Origin: Cladophialophora immunda | Lineage: Eukaryota > Ascomycota > Eurotiomycetes > Chaetothyriales > Herpotrichiellaceae | Direction of reading: 5' to 3' | Assembly (NCBI RefSeq): GCF_000835495.1 | Contig: NW_015622542.1 | Coordinates: 6,819,936 to 6,883,935, forward strand | DNA length: 64,000 nt | The notes under the pieces: generated by a model | What the model was told of the DNA's origin: nothing | Database searches by the model: none | Seen by the model: only the letters and a program-made list of their open reading frames with translations | Program-made: the position numbers and the translations under genes | In this document: one piece after another, positions 53,472 through 64,000 of the stretch | How positions within the stretch are numbered: the stretch's first letter is position 1 | Layout: the number at the start of each line of letters is the position of its first letter

Positions 53472-54031
53472 TTTGTCGGCACAAGGATCACGACCTTAGG
53501 GAGCGATTGAGGGGTTGCGATGGATGTGAAGCGGGCTTTGACGCCGGAGTGGGTGTTCGGACGGGTTCGTCCAAGCTGTTATTGGGTAAAGTGAAATATA
53601 TTAGTGGCCATGAGCAGAAACAAGTAGTTCTGCACTTCTGCACCGGTCGTCACTCCGAAACTTCAGCCAGGCAGCAGGTATATCTGTCTCTGCGACGGCG
53701 ACCTCTGCTACTCAAAAAAGTTTCCGTGCCTCCAATCTTGGCGTATTCCTCGGCAAACCTTCCATATGCCTCAATCATGATAGCCTCAAAAAAGGTGGAG
53801 CCCCTGCTGGCTTTGCCACCTCTACTCCGTACCAATCTCCAAGTTATCCATCTCGCTGTTTAATCGCAACAATACGTCGGGATCAAAAGAGTGGGCATCA
53901 CTCAGCTACAAACTTCTCTGGATCTTCGCCAACTGAAGGCAAATTATTGCTTGATGAGCAAATGTATATCTCAAAACCCTCGGGCGTTCTTCGCCGAGTG
54001 CTTAACCATTTAGTCTGTCCCGCGTCGAAAG
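53472..54031. promoter_or_regulatory. BRR2 promoter region
   Basis: 560 bp upstream of BRR2. Contains one TACTCCGTA motif at 53823-53831, matching the cluster at 21 kb. No other site recognised. Confidence 0.35.
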
Positions 54032-54875
54032 TCATTGATCTTGACCAGCCATGCCCTGGCTCCCTAAGATGTACTTTCTAGCATATGCATTACGCTTTTC
54101 GATCTCCTTCTGAGCCCTTTCCCCGTTCCGGACAATCCAGAATAGCACCAGATTAACGGACTGCAACGCGCAAACTACAATGCCTCCGCAGAAGACGAAG
54201 TCCTTGGTGCTCGTTAGTTCAGGTTTGATCCTGCGAGAGCCGTGATTCTTACCATGTATCGGCAGAGCGACCCAAATGCGATGCTATCATTTCCATAATT
54301 CAAGTCGATATTTTGGTGATCGCAAGACCAAGACCACAGATCTGCCGATGAGGAATTTGGATTGCTCCAGGTTTTGGCATATACCAAAGCCGCAATCCAG
54401 ACTGCGATAGAGACGGTGAAAGCCGAGGATTCAAGCCAGATTGCCCACAACTCACAGCGGTGGACCTGAAGCTTGTCAGCAGAACACAGCAACACTCGAG
54501 AAAGGAGCCAACCTCTGCGCACGCCATGGTCAATGCGGCCAGGTCAAACAGACAGGAAATACCGGCTGCGGTCAGTAAAATGATCGTTGGTTGCATCCAT
54601 ACTATCTGTGGCCAGGCGAGGCGGTTGTTGCCCTGCTGATCTAGAAACCGAGAGCCTTCGGTGGAATTTTTGATTATGATCGTGTACGCTAGAAACCCTC
54701 CGATGCCAATGGTGAGCAATGCCGTCACAAGTCGAATGACTACGCGATACGCTGGAGGGATTGTGGGCAGGGAGCTTTTCCGAGCATATGTGTATCGCGG
54801 TGATAGGGGAACTTCGCAGTCGGCAAGAGCGGCGGTGCTACTCGTTGTACTGAGTGTCTTCGTGTGGCCATGCAT
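54032..54875 (-). CDS. Four-helix integral membrane protein of unknown function, 248 aa
   Basis: Exons are 54875-54513, 54465-54253 and 54202-54032 (introns 47 and 50 nt; all phase 0). Four hydrophobic segments: VVIRLVTALLTIGIGGFLAY; PTIILLTAAGISCLFDLAAL; FTVSIAVWIAALVY; and, rebuilt by the last splice, DFVFCGGIVVCALQSVNLVL. A charged amphipathic C-terminus follows (RNGERAQKEIEKRNAYARKY). The layout resembles MARVEL-like or other small fungal four-TM proteins, but I see no diagnostic motif and name no family. The first donor is GTTGGC, weaker than usual. The start could be the Met at 54875 (MHGHTKTLS) or an in-frame ATG at 55082, which would add 69 residues. Confidence 0.65.
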
Positions 54876-56772
54876 TTCTCGTTGGGCAAGATGGTCGATC
54901 GTTAGGAGGATATTCGGTGCCTTGTGTCCAGCCAAGAGCTCTTGTATAAACGGGAAAGACGGTGGACTTGAAGCAAGGTATATGAATCCTTTCCAACATT
55001 GCGGGCCTTGGGCCAGCCCCATTTCTCGAGAACCAGCCGGAGTGGTCAGGACCACAGCACCGCCACCACCATCATCTGGCAAATGTGTCTTTTCTGGGCT
55101 TCTAATCAGGTAAGGCCACGTCCGGTGTTGAGGGAGAGTGAAGCTAAAGGTGGGAGTCCTACCAAGCGAGACTCGTACCTTGCATTGGTTATGTTCCCCA
55201 TTTCATTCCTACCGACAGCGAAAATGCTTGTTATTCTTGTTTGTTTGTCCGGCTTCCTCTACCCAATGGACTCATCAAACGTGGCGCTTGTTCTCTGATC
55301 TCACCTTGCATATGCCTCAGCTGCATCGTGCTGGAGCAAGTGCGGACTGAGCTCCGTGGGAGTGGCTCGTCCACCATCTAACCAGCAGCCCTTGACGTGC
55401 AAGGCCACCCATTCTTTGCGGACTAACTCCCATTAGAAAGGCAAGGCGCCCTCTCATTCGCGCTTTCAGCTTGGGAGTGGCTTTGATACTCGCATGTGGA
55501 CACCGATTTGCTTACGGCGGTCAACCGACGCTAGGTGGTGAGGCTGAAATGTACCCCTGAGAAACTCGTATCCCTTTTGGACCGCCTTCCCTTCCTGGTA
55601 CAAACTTGTAACCTGCAAAACCAACAAGATATATTCCCACTATATCCTAGATCACATTCATAAGGTGCGACCCGCAGCTTTCAGGTATGGACCGTTCATG
55701 TTCGACTTTGAATGAGTGATGTGTACCTCCAGACAAAACCTCGAGTCCGCCTCCCACAGAAGCGGTAAATCATGTCTGCTCTGCATCCGGCAAAAGAACT
55801 TGGGAAGCACCAAATACAAACAACCCCACTACCTCGCCGCACGTTTCATCTTCACTCGCCGCATACACTTGCCGACGGTTGTGAAAGTCCGACTTTGGAG
55901 AGTCCTCAGAGCCCAATCTATAATGTCCACTGGGCAGCCATGATTACTCCCCGTACCTCTCATGTCTGATAAATATCTACAGGCCACCGGCGCGTTGCCT
56001 GCACAACCGCGTCAGGCCCTCGAACCACAGAGTGGTCGCATACTCGGACACCGAGTTACGCCACCAACCCCCGAGCAGGAAACCGTAAACGATGCAATTC
56101 GAGTAACTTTTTGCAACCCGTTATCCATGCCGCAGCACTGTGGAGGACCTTTAGATATTCTTTTGACATGAAAGGTTGAATGGTCTTAGATAGTAAGCAT
56201 TGAATAAACAATAACTTGACCTCTTAACCTCAGGGATCGACATCATGATGTTAACTTGCGGCAGTTGTCCCCCTATACACCCACTTACCCACATTCTTGG
56301 TGTTCAGCGGGTGAAAGTTGACATGTGTCAGCTGTCGTGATATATACGTGCCTCGGTCGAGGCGTTCAGCTTCCAGCAACAGGAAAAAGGACAAAGCTAT
56401 CGAAATAGGGTGAGCGAACCACAAGGCTGAGGGATCAATGTCTACATACTCCGCCCTAGACAATAGCAGCAGTATATGGTGGATCATATGTGCCGCTCAC
56501 GCGAGTCATACCACCTGCAGATGCGGCGTCCAATGCATTCACCTTTGCCTGTTCTCCGTACTTTTAATGAAATGCGATGCACTGAACAGCAAATGCGCCC
56601 AAGGCTCATTCCTAGGTCTCCCGTCTGATCATCTTCCACTCTGAATCCTAGTCGAGAAGCGCGACTCGCCCCGACGATTATCGTCGCTGTCGTTCTAGTC
56701 TGTCCTACCGACTCCCAGCATCCTCCTGAGTGACGGCCTGCTTACTCCCGCTTCGCTCCCCAACCGTCCATT
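54876..56772. other. 1.9 kb without a supported gene
   Basis: Short frames on both strands, none with recognisable motifs. The 5' end of the membrane-protein gene may extend to 55082. The right end is the promoter of the kinase gene. Confidence 0.35.
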
Positions 56773-58235
56773 ATGGCGAACACAATCCTAGACATATTCT
56801 ATTCATTATCCAGTTGTATATGCTGTTTCCCGAGCACTCCGCAGTTAAAGATCAACAACAGAAGCTTCCGTATGCTTCGACTGCTGGGCGAGGTAGGAGC
56901 CCTCTGGAGCCTGGACATATCAAACCTCCGCAGTGCTGACACCATTTCTTCTTTGTGTAGGGCGGCTTTTCCTACGTCTACCTCGTCCAAGACACCTCCG
57001 ACTCCGCTCTATACGCACTCAAGAAGATCCGCTGTCCCTTCGGCCAAGAATCGGTGTCTCAAGCCCTCAAGGAGGTCGAAGCATATAGCCTGTTCGCACC
57101 GCACCCTAACATAATCCACGCTGTCGACCATGCTGTGCAGACCGATTCAACCACGAAGGTTTCTGGGATTGGGACAGATACGGCCAATGGGGCTAGTAAA
57201 ACCGTCTATATCCTCCTACCGTATTACCGGAGAGGGAACCTGCAAGACATGATCAACGCGAACTTGGTCAACCACACCCGTTTCGGTGAGAGACGGCTCA
57301 TGCAGTTAATGCTCGGAGTCTGCAAAGCACTGAAAGCCATGCACCAATACCGCGTGCGGAATACACCCTCACGGTCCGCCGCCCAGTCCATCCGCGACGA
57401 AGCCGCAAGCGAAGATGCCGACGCCGCAAAACGGAAAGCTCGCGCCAATAAGAGAACAATGACGGCGTCGCAGGAGAACGAAGAAGAATTGGCGGAAGAA
57501 CAGGAAGAACCGCTCATGCCCTCCGACGAAGTCACTCGCGCACAAGAAGGCAAGAATCCCGGCGAAACTCGGGCATATGCGCACCGCGACATCAAACCTG
57601 GCAACATCATGATCGACGACGATGGCCGCACCCCGATTTTGATGGATCTGGGATCCCTTGCCCCAAGTCCCACGCCTATTACATCGCGCTCCCTCGCCAT
57701 TGCCGTGCAAGACACGGCGGCTGAACACAGTACCATGCCGTACCGCGCCCCCGAACTCTTCGACGTCAAAACCGGCTCTGTCATCGACACAAAAGTCGAC
57801 ATCTGGAGTCTTGGGTGCACGATGTATGCTTGTCTGGTTGGGAAATCGCCCTTTGAAGCCAGAAGCGACGAGACTGGCGGCAGTCTCAGCATTTGCGTGT
57901 TGGGCGGAGATTGGAGATGGCCTGACGAGGGAAACATTTCAAAAGGCAAGAACAAGGTCGGCTCCACGCCGGCACGTTCAAACACGACGTCATCGCAAAG
58001 CGGCGCAACGACGGCGAATGGCGACGCGAATAAGTCCCCCGATGCGAACACGCCGGCTTCTGGCGGGAGAATATACCCGCACCCGGCAGCCAGAGAAGTC
58101 GTGAGGCGGTGTCTGCAAGTCGAACCGGCCGAGCGGCCGGACGTGGATGAATTGATGACCTTGATCGACACGTGTCTGAGCGAGCTCCCCGAAGACGACG
58201 AGACGGGAGGCTCGGAGGGCGACGGCGAATTGTGA
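56773..58235 (+). CDS. Env7/STK16-like serine/threonine protein kinase (NAK family), 464 aa
   Basis: Exon 1 is 56773-56892 and exon 2 is 56961-58235 (68-nt intron). The splice joins LRLLGE to GGFSYVYLVQ, completing the Gly-rich loop. The catalytic core has ALKKI (VAIK-type Lys), AHRDIKPGNIMI (HRD, near residue 246), DLGS in place of DFG, MPYRAPELF, and VDIWSLGCTMYACLVGKSPF. DLG and this APE context mark the Numb-associated/STK16 group. The N-terminus has a Cys cluster, SSCICCFPS, positioned like the palmitoylation site that anchors yeast Env7 at the vacuole membrane. A charged insert of about 70 residues (residues 155-235) interrupts the core before HRD, and a Ser/Thr/Asn-rich insert of about 45 residues precedes the last helices. 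Confidence 0.9.
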
Positions 58236-59220
58236 GGACGAAAACATTGAGATGTATGTAGCTCGCCTTCTCCCGTGCCAATGCACGTCTGTTTCTTTTC
58301 GCTTCTCCTCGAAAAGTTCTCTTTGGGTACCGTGCAGTTTGGAGCTGCGAAGTGGATCTATATTTCGGATGTCTGTATGCGTGTTTGTGTGTGTGTGTAT
58401 TCTATCTGTGGCGCGGGCGCGGATGTAACGGTCATATCTAAGTACTTTCTGGGCCTCTGGCGGTTGGTCCTGCTGGACAGACTGGGATTCTGGGATCAAG
58501 AAGCCTGGAATTCGAGTCGCAGAGCGAGGCTGTCGTTCCTGCGCCTCTGCTATGTGGCGCCAGTATAGCACGACAGGAGCTATATCAGTCCTCGCAATCT
58601 GTAGGCCGACCATGAATGATCCATATATACGGGGTACACCCCTGCTTCAGCATCCAGGCAAGAATATCAAGGACGACGCGGCCGGCCTGACGGTCATTAT
58701 GCCTCCCAGCCCAGTTCATCGAAGCACGATTTGCAATCCTCTTTGGTATCTTGTCAACATGATTTAGTGCTAATGTATCGCATTTTCTTTTCGTGCCCTA
58801 GCTACATCGGCGAGACTGCCCAGCGCGCTGCCTTTCTTTCCTAAATAATCGGACTGGATACAAGAAGAGTAAAGAAGTTCAATAACGCGAAGAGCGATTA
58901 TCGTGCTGTTGAGCTCTTATTTGTTTCCCCCCAAAAGAACCTCCGGAGACGTGAAGCGTGACAATGTGCGTGAAAGACTCCATTTCGATCATTGCCAACC
59001 CTGCTCACCCAGTGTCAGTGTCGTACTAATGTCGAGGACATCTCTAGCCTCCTCGCACCAACACTCACGGGCGTTCTCAGTATCTGACCGTGAGGATTCA
59101 TCAGGAGTGATGACAGACGATCCCAACCAAACTCCCAGGGACGCCTAAAAACATTGCATATCACACATCAATGATCCCTCACCCTCCGAGACCGTCGCAT
59201 TGCAGGTCTTTTGTGCACGT
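58236..59220. other. 985 bp between convergent genes
   Basis: 3' flanks of the kinase and PWWP genes. A short GT-rich run (GTGTTTGTGTGTGTGTGT) lies near 58380. Nothing else recognised. Confidence 0.4.
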
Positions 59221-61274
59221 TCATTCGGCTGCCTTGACAACGTCCGCGGCCTCCGTGGCGGCCGCTGCTGACTCTGGGGCCTTCTCCACGGTTTCAGGCA
59301 CCGCCGCTTCAGTCTTTGCTGGCTCTTCGGCTTCGGCGGGCTTGGGCTCTTCGGCTACTGCCTTTCCAGGTTCTGCGTCCGCTGCAGGCTTCTCTACCTC
59401 AGGCTCACCAGTTGGCTTTTCCTCGGCAGCCTCAGCAGGTTTTTCGGGAGGAACAGAAGACTCTTCCTTCTTGTCTTCTTCTGGAGCTTCCTCGGATTTT
59501 TCATCATGGACTCCGTTCGTGGCAGTGTCCTTGTCACCAGCAGCATCGCCGTCCGCCGGCTCCGCACCTAGGATCTTGTTCCACTGGCTCAGAAGGTCCA
59601 TGGAGCGCTTTCGGAACTGGAACTCTTCATCTCTGGGGATGGTGTTGAGCTTGATCAAGGCTTTCAGGACCTTGTTGATCTTGGTGGTTCGAATGATGCT
59701 GACTTCTAGATCCGCATAGCCTTCGAGCTTTTTGATGTACGTGGCCATCATCGGCATCTCATCTTCCTGAGGAGCTTGGTCTCTGGACAAGAACCCCTTC
59801 TGTAGCTTGTGGCGGAGGAAGAGGACTGGACTAGGTTAGCTAATGTGCAAAGGTCTGAGTTGCTGAATGCCCACCTTCTTTCTCGCGAGCTTTGCGTGCC
59901 TCGACCGGGTCCAACGGCTTTTCTTCTGGCTCTGGTTCGACTGCATCTGCCATTTCCTCGTCCTCTTGAGCGGCTCGCGACTTCCTCTTCTCGGACCTAG
60001 CCTTGGTCGCCTTCTCTTTGGGCTTCTTCTCTTCAGTCTTGGGAGTCTTGTTGGTGGTCAACTTGATTTTGGTGGTCTTGGGCGTCTTTGCAGGCTACAC
60101 GGGAGTCAGAATCTACGGCCAATATTTGGAGAAACTCCTGCCACTCACTTTCTCATCTTCGTCTTCATCCTCATCCACCTCCTTCTTGCGCTTTTTGGAA
60201 GATTTCTTGGGCTCAACATCGGCGTCAGCGTCTTCCATCTCCACGTCGTCGGCTTCAGCTTTGGCCTCGCTCTTGCGCTTCTTCTTCTTCTCAGCTTTGG
60301 CGACCTTTTCGGCTTCTCGGGCCTCTTTCGCGTCGATGTCAGCCTGCAAAGCTGCTGCATGCTCATCAAGCATGGTCTTGAAGAATTGCAAGTCGTGACC
60401 TTCGGCGGCGACCTTGTATGCCGCGAGGAGAGCTTTGGCTTTACCCTTTTCTGTGACGTCCTTGCAATCTTCGGGCGTCAATGGAGCCAGGTCGGTGTTG
60501 TGGATCCACACGCTTTTTGTTGTCAGCTTCAGCGCAACTAAAGAAACGTTGGGAGGGTGCTTACAATTCATTTGTGCCCAGAAACATGATAGGGAACGTT
60601 CGTTCATTCATTTTCTTACCGCCATCCGCATAGGCTTCGTTGTAGGTTCCATCGTCCTTCTTGGTGGTGACGGGCCTGGTGTTGATCATGATATCGGGAA
60701 GCATATCTTCGTCTGCGATGATTGATGGCCACGGTGGATACCCTTTGAGCCTGGCAAGATAGTAATCGCCCGGTTGAGCATCGAGATGAGTGATTTTGGA
60801 CATGGACTTCTTCTTGTTGAGTTTCTTGCTCTTGTGGTCAGGGGCGGTCGATGACTTTCTCCTTGACGACGACTTCTTGTCGGCAGGAGCTGCACCGTTG
60901 GTCTCTGGCTGAGCAGTCTCTGCGTCATCCGTCTCTTTCGTCTCGGTGTCCTCGGCGGTGGGGGCCACAGCTTCGGGCTCGGTCACGGGCTCTTGCGGCT
61001 CCTTCGGTGGTTCTGATACGGTCTCGACAGGGCCATTTGCGGTTGCGGTACCTATGAGATTAAGATTAGCATGGATTTCCTGAATCACGAATGCATCAAG
61101 AATACCTGTGTTTTGGACCGGTTCAGTCTCAGTAGATTTCTCAGCGGGAAGAGCTCCCGACATCTCCGCGACAGTCCCGGAGGCGGGCTCGGCTAGCGAG
61201 GGAGGAGCTCCGTCGGCCGGTTGTGGCACTTTGACAGGGACCTCTGTCGTAGGAGCCGATTCTTCAGAGGCCAT
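59221..61274 (-). CDS. PWWP chromatin-binding protein with C-terminal helical (TFIIS-N/LEDGF-like) domain, 614 aa
   Basis: Exons are 61274-61106, 61051-60565, 60512-60149, 60094-59875 and 59825-59221; introns 49 to 54 nt, all phases agree. The PWWP domain (about residues 150-250) starts QPGDYYLARLKGYPPWPSII and ends, across an intron, LGTNEFVWIHNTDLAPL; it predicts binding to methylated histone H3 tails. Long Lys/Glu-rich, probably disordered stretches with nuclear-localisation-like clusters (KKKKRKSEAK, KKSSKKRKK) flank it. After residue 413 a helical domain follows (KLQKGFLSRDQAPQEDEM, ADLEVSIIRTTKINKVLKAL, FQFRKRSMDLLSQWNKIL), like the TFIIS-N/LEDGF integrase-binding fold. The tail is Glu/Ala/Pro-rich. 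Fission yeast Pdp3 of the Mst2 acetyltransferase complex is a possible relative. Intron 1 (61105-61052) is 54 nt with no stop, so it could be retained in frame. Confidence 0.85.
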
Positions 61275-64000
61275 GCTGGAACGAGGTGGGTGAAGATGGA
61301 GGGTCGAGGGAAGTGACGCGTTGGTGGAGCGCGCAGGAGAGAAAGTTGTTGAGCCTGTCCAGCAAAAGGTATCAGTAATGATGTACTTGGAGAGATTCTG
61401 GTCAATGCAAGATCGGTCTGCCTTCAGGAATCAGGGCGCAGATTGTGGTGCGCCGGGAGTGCGTGGGACGCGACAGCAGTAGCTCTTGCCAAAACCCGGA
61501 TTGAACGAGATCGGCCAGCCGACAACAGCAAACAAGGGGAGAACCACAGACCAGGCGACTCTTGATGGATGAACGAAGATGAGGATGATATCGATGCGAC
61601 AAAGGATGGGATGGTGGTATGCGGGTGGTCGCGATGGGATGAGAAGTGAGGTCTGCGACTGCGACGATGATGGAGAGGGAATTGAAATGGCCCAAAGCAA
61701 CGCAGCGAGAAAAGCCACTGCAACTGCCTGGCAGCCAATCACAAGCCCCACCGTCGCCAAGACCTTTGGGGAGCTGCTCTGTGCAAGACGAACTCGGCCG
61801 GCGATAATCGCCAACGTCCTGAGCGAGCCAGGCAACCCACGCCAGATCGTCCTCCTCTTTGTTCTCTTCCCAAACACGATCCCGTCCTTTGAGATGAACA
61901 GTAAATGCGCTCACCTTGAGTTCTTCACGAGCAGAGTCTGCTCCTGAAATTGCTGGCCGTGGCCGTGGAGCTCAAGCTCCGATAGAACGGGGCGGGGAAA
62001 CACAGGTCGATATCCGCGTCAGACGCAGGCAGATTGAGGCTTCCTCACCAGATGCCTGGTGTGTGAGGCGAAAGGGAGTCTGGCCGGTGCGGTTGAAGTT
62101 GTCGTCGCGACGTGAGTCAAAGCAGGTACAGAAGTGGTGATCAATTGCACCTGGCAGCTTGTGCATTCACTTTGTCTGCGCAAAAGGGAAGTGGCTGGGG
62201 ATAAAAGATCAACACCTGCGGATGACTGGTGGCAAAATGTGCAGCGCAGCTTCAGATCAGAGATCGATATCGGGCCAGCACCAAATGGGAAGGTCTCCCT
62301 TGGACGCTCTTGAGATGGGCCTTGGTTCACCTGTTCATTGTCTGGATGTGACTTGGAACTTTTTGATGGATTCTCCTATTTCCAGAGCAGCCACATGAGG
62401 TCAAATTGAGCAGCATCCAATGCTGAGACACTGGGACGAACTGCGACATTGACCAGCACTCTGACTGCTAACTGTTACGGCGAGTCATAGAAAGGCTGAA
62501 TGCAAAATATACGGTGAAGCATTAGACTGGACACCCAAATTGGGTCGGGCTTGGCGTCTCCCGGCAACTCGGCTTCGTGTCTCATTTCCATTGACTCCGA
62601 CTCTTTTTCTCCCAAGTACCGCTGGAATGAAGGAAGCACAGGTCATCGCTTGAAATAAGGTCCCTTTTCTCTACCCTACCGAGAGGGACAAACTGTGCTC
62701 GGGCCTACAACAGGTATGGTTGTCGGATGACTCAAGATGAGGCGCTAAGAGTACACCACAGGCGTATGAGTGCTGCAAGTGCCATTCCAATACTCCATCT
62801 CTCCTTGATCTCACTGAAAGAGACATCGGGCCGGCGTGGCTCTCCCTATCGAACTGCCCACAGCAGAGCTGAGCCTTGGTCATCTGGCTTTGTTCAATGT
62901 CCCAGCGTTTTCCATCACAAACCAGCTTGAAAATGGAACTATATCATAACTTCAGTCCTGTGGACGTGAGTTCGAGAGATCCTCAGTCAGACCTTGGCTG
63001 CTCCAGTTTCTGGATATCGCTGTTTAAAGCTCAATAAGCCGAATTCCCTTCCCCAAATTGACAGGTTTGATGCATCTCACCCGGACCAAAGAGTCTCATT
63101 TCTGCGGGATATGTCATTGATGCATGCTCTCTGATACTCACCCTAACCTGCGAAGCAGATCTCCCACACACAGCCGTTCTCGTGATGCGATAAACCATTG
63201 ATACTCATGCATTTCTCCAGTATCGGCTCAATCACGCGTGTGTCTAGTCTGAAAGATCACTGCCACATCAGAGGTCGTATACGTCCACCAATGTGGTCTC
63301 CCTTGCAAATCCGTCTCCCTGTGACTGTCTCCCGTCGACTGTGCTAGATATACAGAGGCTGTGTTATTGGCGGACATGCATGTCTGGATCCGTTGTCAAT
63401 GTCACTGCACGCTAGACTATCTCCTCGCGGCGCACAGGGAACCAGGATTAGATTGTCAGATAGGATCGGAATTATTAGAATGTCCATGGCCTCTCATTAA
63501 ACATTACATGTACATTGTGTCTTGTCCCTTGGAAGCCCCCTTCACACTCTCGCTGGTATGCACCGAGGATAGCTGCGGGATATGCACTCGGGGTACACAC
63601 ATAGCAGAGGCATTGACACGAGCGGCGCGTACCAAGGTCCATATCCCACTCTCGACTGCAAACGGAGGAGTTTTCATCAGACGTCTCTCTCACTTCACTT
63701 CGTCCCTGATCCATAAGGTACGTTATCAGATCCACGCCTTCAACACCTCATATGCAGCATCACAAACGCACAACGGAGAACGCAGCCTCCTTGCCGCCGT
63801 GTGTCGTGAAATCGTCACATCGTTCAACGCCTCGTAACAACAAGAAGAAAGACGTCTATATGCACCTAATCCGGCCGACGCTCGTGTGTAGCAATAATCT
63901 ATGCAGGTCTGCGTTTCGTTTGTCGTGGTCATGGAAGAGCAAAGGGAACCCAGTAGTAGAAAAGGGAGTTTGTACAGCGGCAGGCTTGAATGAGTTGGTT
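61275..64000. other. 2.7 kb without a supported gene
   Basis: The left end is the PWWP promoter and leader. The remainder has only short frames with no recognisable motif and no splice-joined protein that I can defend. A gene starting beyond the right edge may have its promoter here. Confidence 0.4.

Noticed and set aside
57224..58171. 315-codon open frame antisense to the kinase
   Set aside because: It mirrors the kinase coding frame and has no recognisable domain.
58376..58400. GT dinucleotide run as a microsatellite or Z-DNA element
   Set aside because: Only about six uninterrupted units; too short to mean anything by itself.
1..64000. CRISPR arrays, insertion sequences, tRNA or rRNA genes
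   Set aside because: No regularly spaced repeats, no terminal inverted repeats with a transposase, and no cloverleaf or rRNA signature that I could identify by eye; short tRNAs cannot be fully excluded without a scan.

Overview
The window is nuclear DNA of a filamentous ascomycete (Pezizomycotina). Genes are interrupted by short introns, mostly 46 to 99 nt, with GTRNGT donors and a CTRAY branch site close to the acceptor. The gene content (galactose, ergosterol, ubiquinone and fatty-acid genes, Zn2Cys6 and fungal-type regulators, a Dal5-type transporter, a rhodopsin-domain membrane protein, ankyrin proteins with a fungal N-terminal domain) points to Eurotiomycetes, perhaps Chaetothyriales. 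The order-level placement is a guess from protein style. There are no operons, no CRISPR array, no insertion sequence, and no RNA gene I can support.

Layout. 1-12.2 kb is dense housekeeping: the edge of an unidentified Ser-rich gene, an F-box protein, GAL7, ERG28, the ER 3-ketoacyl-CoA reductase (divergent from ERG28), an Avo2-like TORC2 ankyrin subunit, an AMMECR1 protein and COQ1. 12.7-16.0 kb is a five-exon NLR-like protein (fungal N-terminal domain, ankyrin region, membrane tail). 16.8-20.8 kb holds a Zn2Cys6 factor and a PhzF-family isomerase, separated by a perfect CCGCGG-centred palindrome. 20.8-26.7 kb is sparse, with one Gly/Asn-rich secreted protein and a stretch of coding-like fragments that looks like a decayed gene.

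26.7-44 kb is more accessory: a cytochrome P450, a GC-rich DUF899 thioredoxin-like protein, a fungal regulatory-domain protein without a zinc cluster that converges on an MFS transporter, a Methyltransf_16 enzyme, a rhodopsin-domain protein, then mitoribosomal mL50 and a 3-ketoacyl-CoA thiolase. 44.4-46.2 kb is a GNAT/ankyrin fusion whose conserved C-terminus is cut by an in-frame TGA. 46.7-53.5 kb is BRR2, the U5 snRNP helicase, as one uninterrupted exon. After it come a four-helix membrane protein, an Env7/STK16-like kinase and a PWWP chromatin protein. The last 2.7 kb has no recognisable gene.

Lipid metabolism recurs (ERG28, ketoacyl-CoA reductase, COQ1, thiolase) but the genes are interspersed and do not form a pathway cluster. 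The P450, DUF899, regulator-like and MFS genes lie within 9 kb without a polyketide, peptide or terpene backbone enzyme, so I do not call a secondary-metabolite cluster. Exon borders were derived by hand from splice signals and reading-frame continuity; none has transcript support here.
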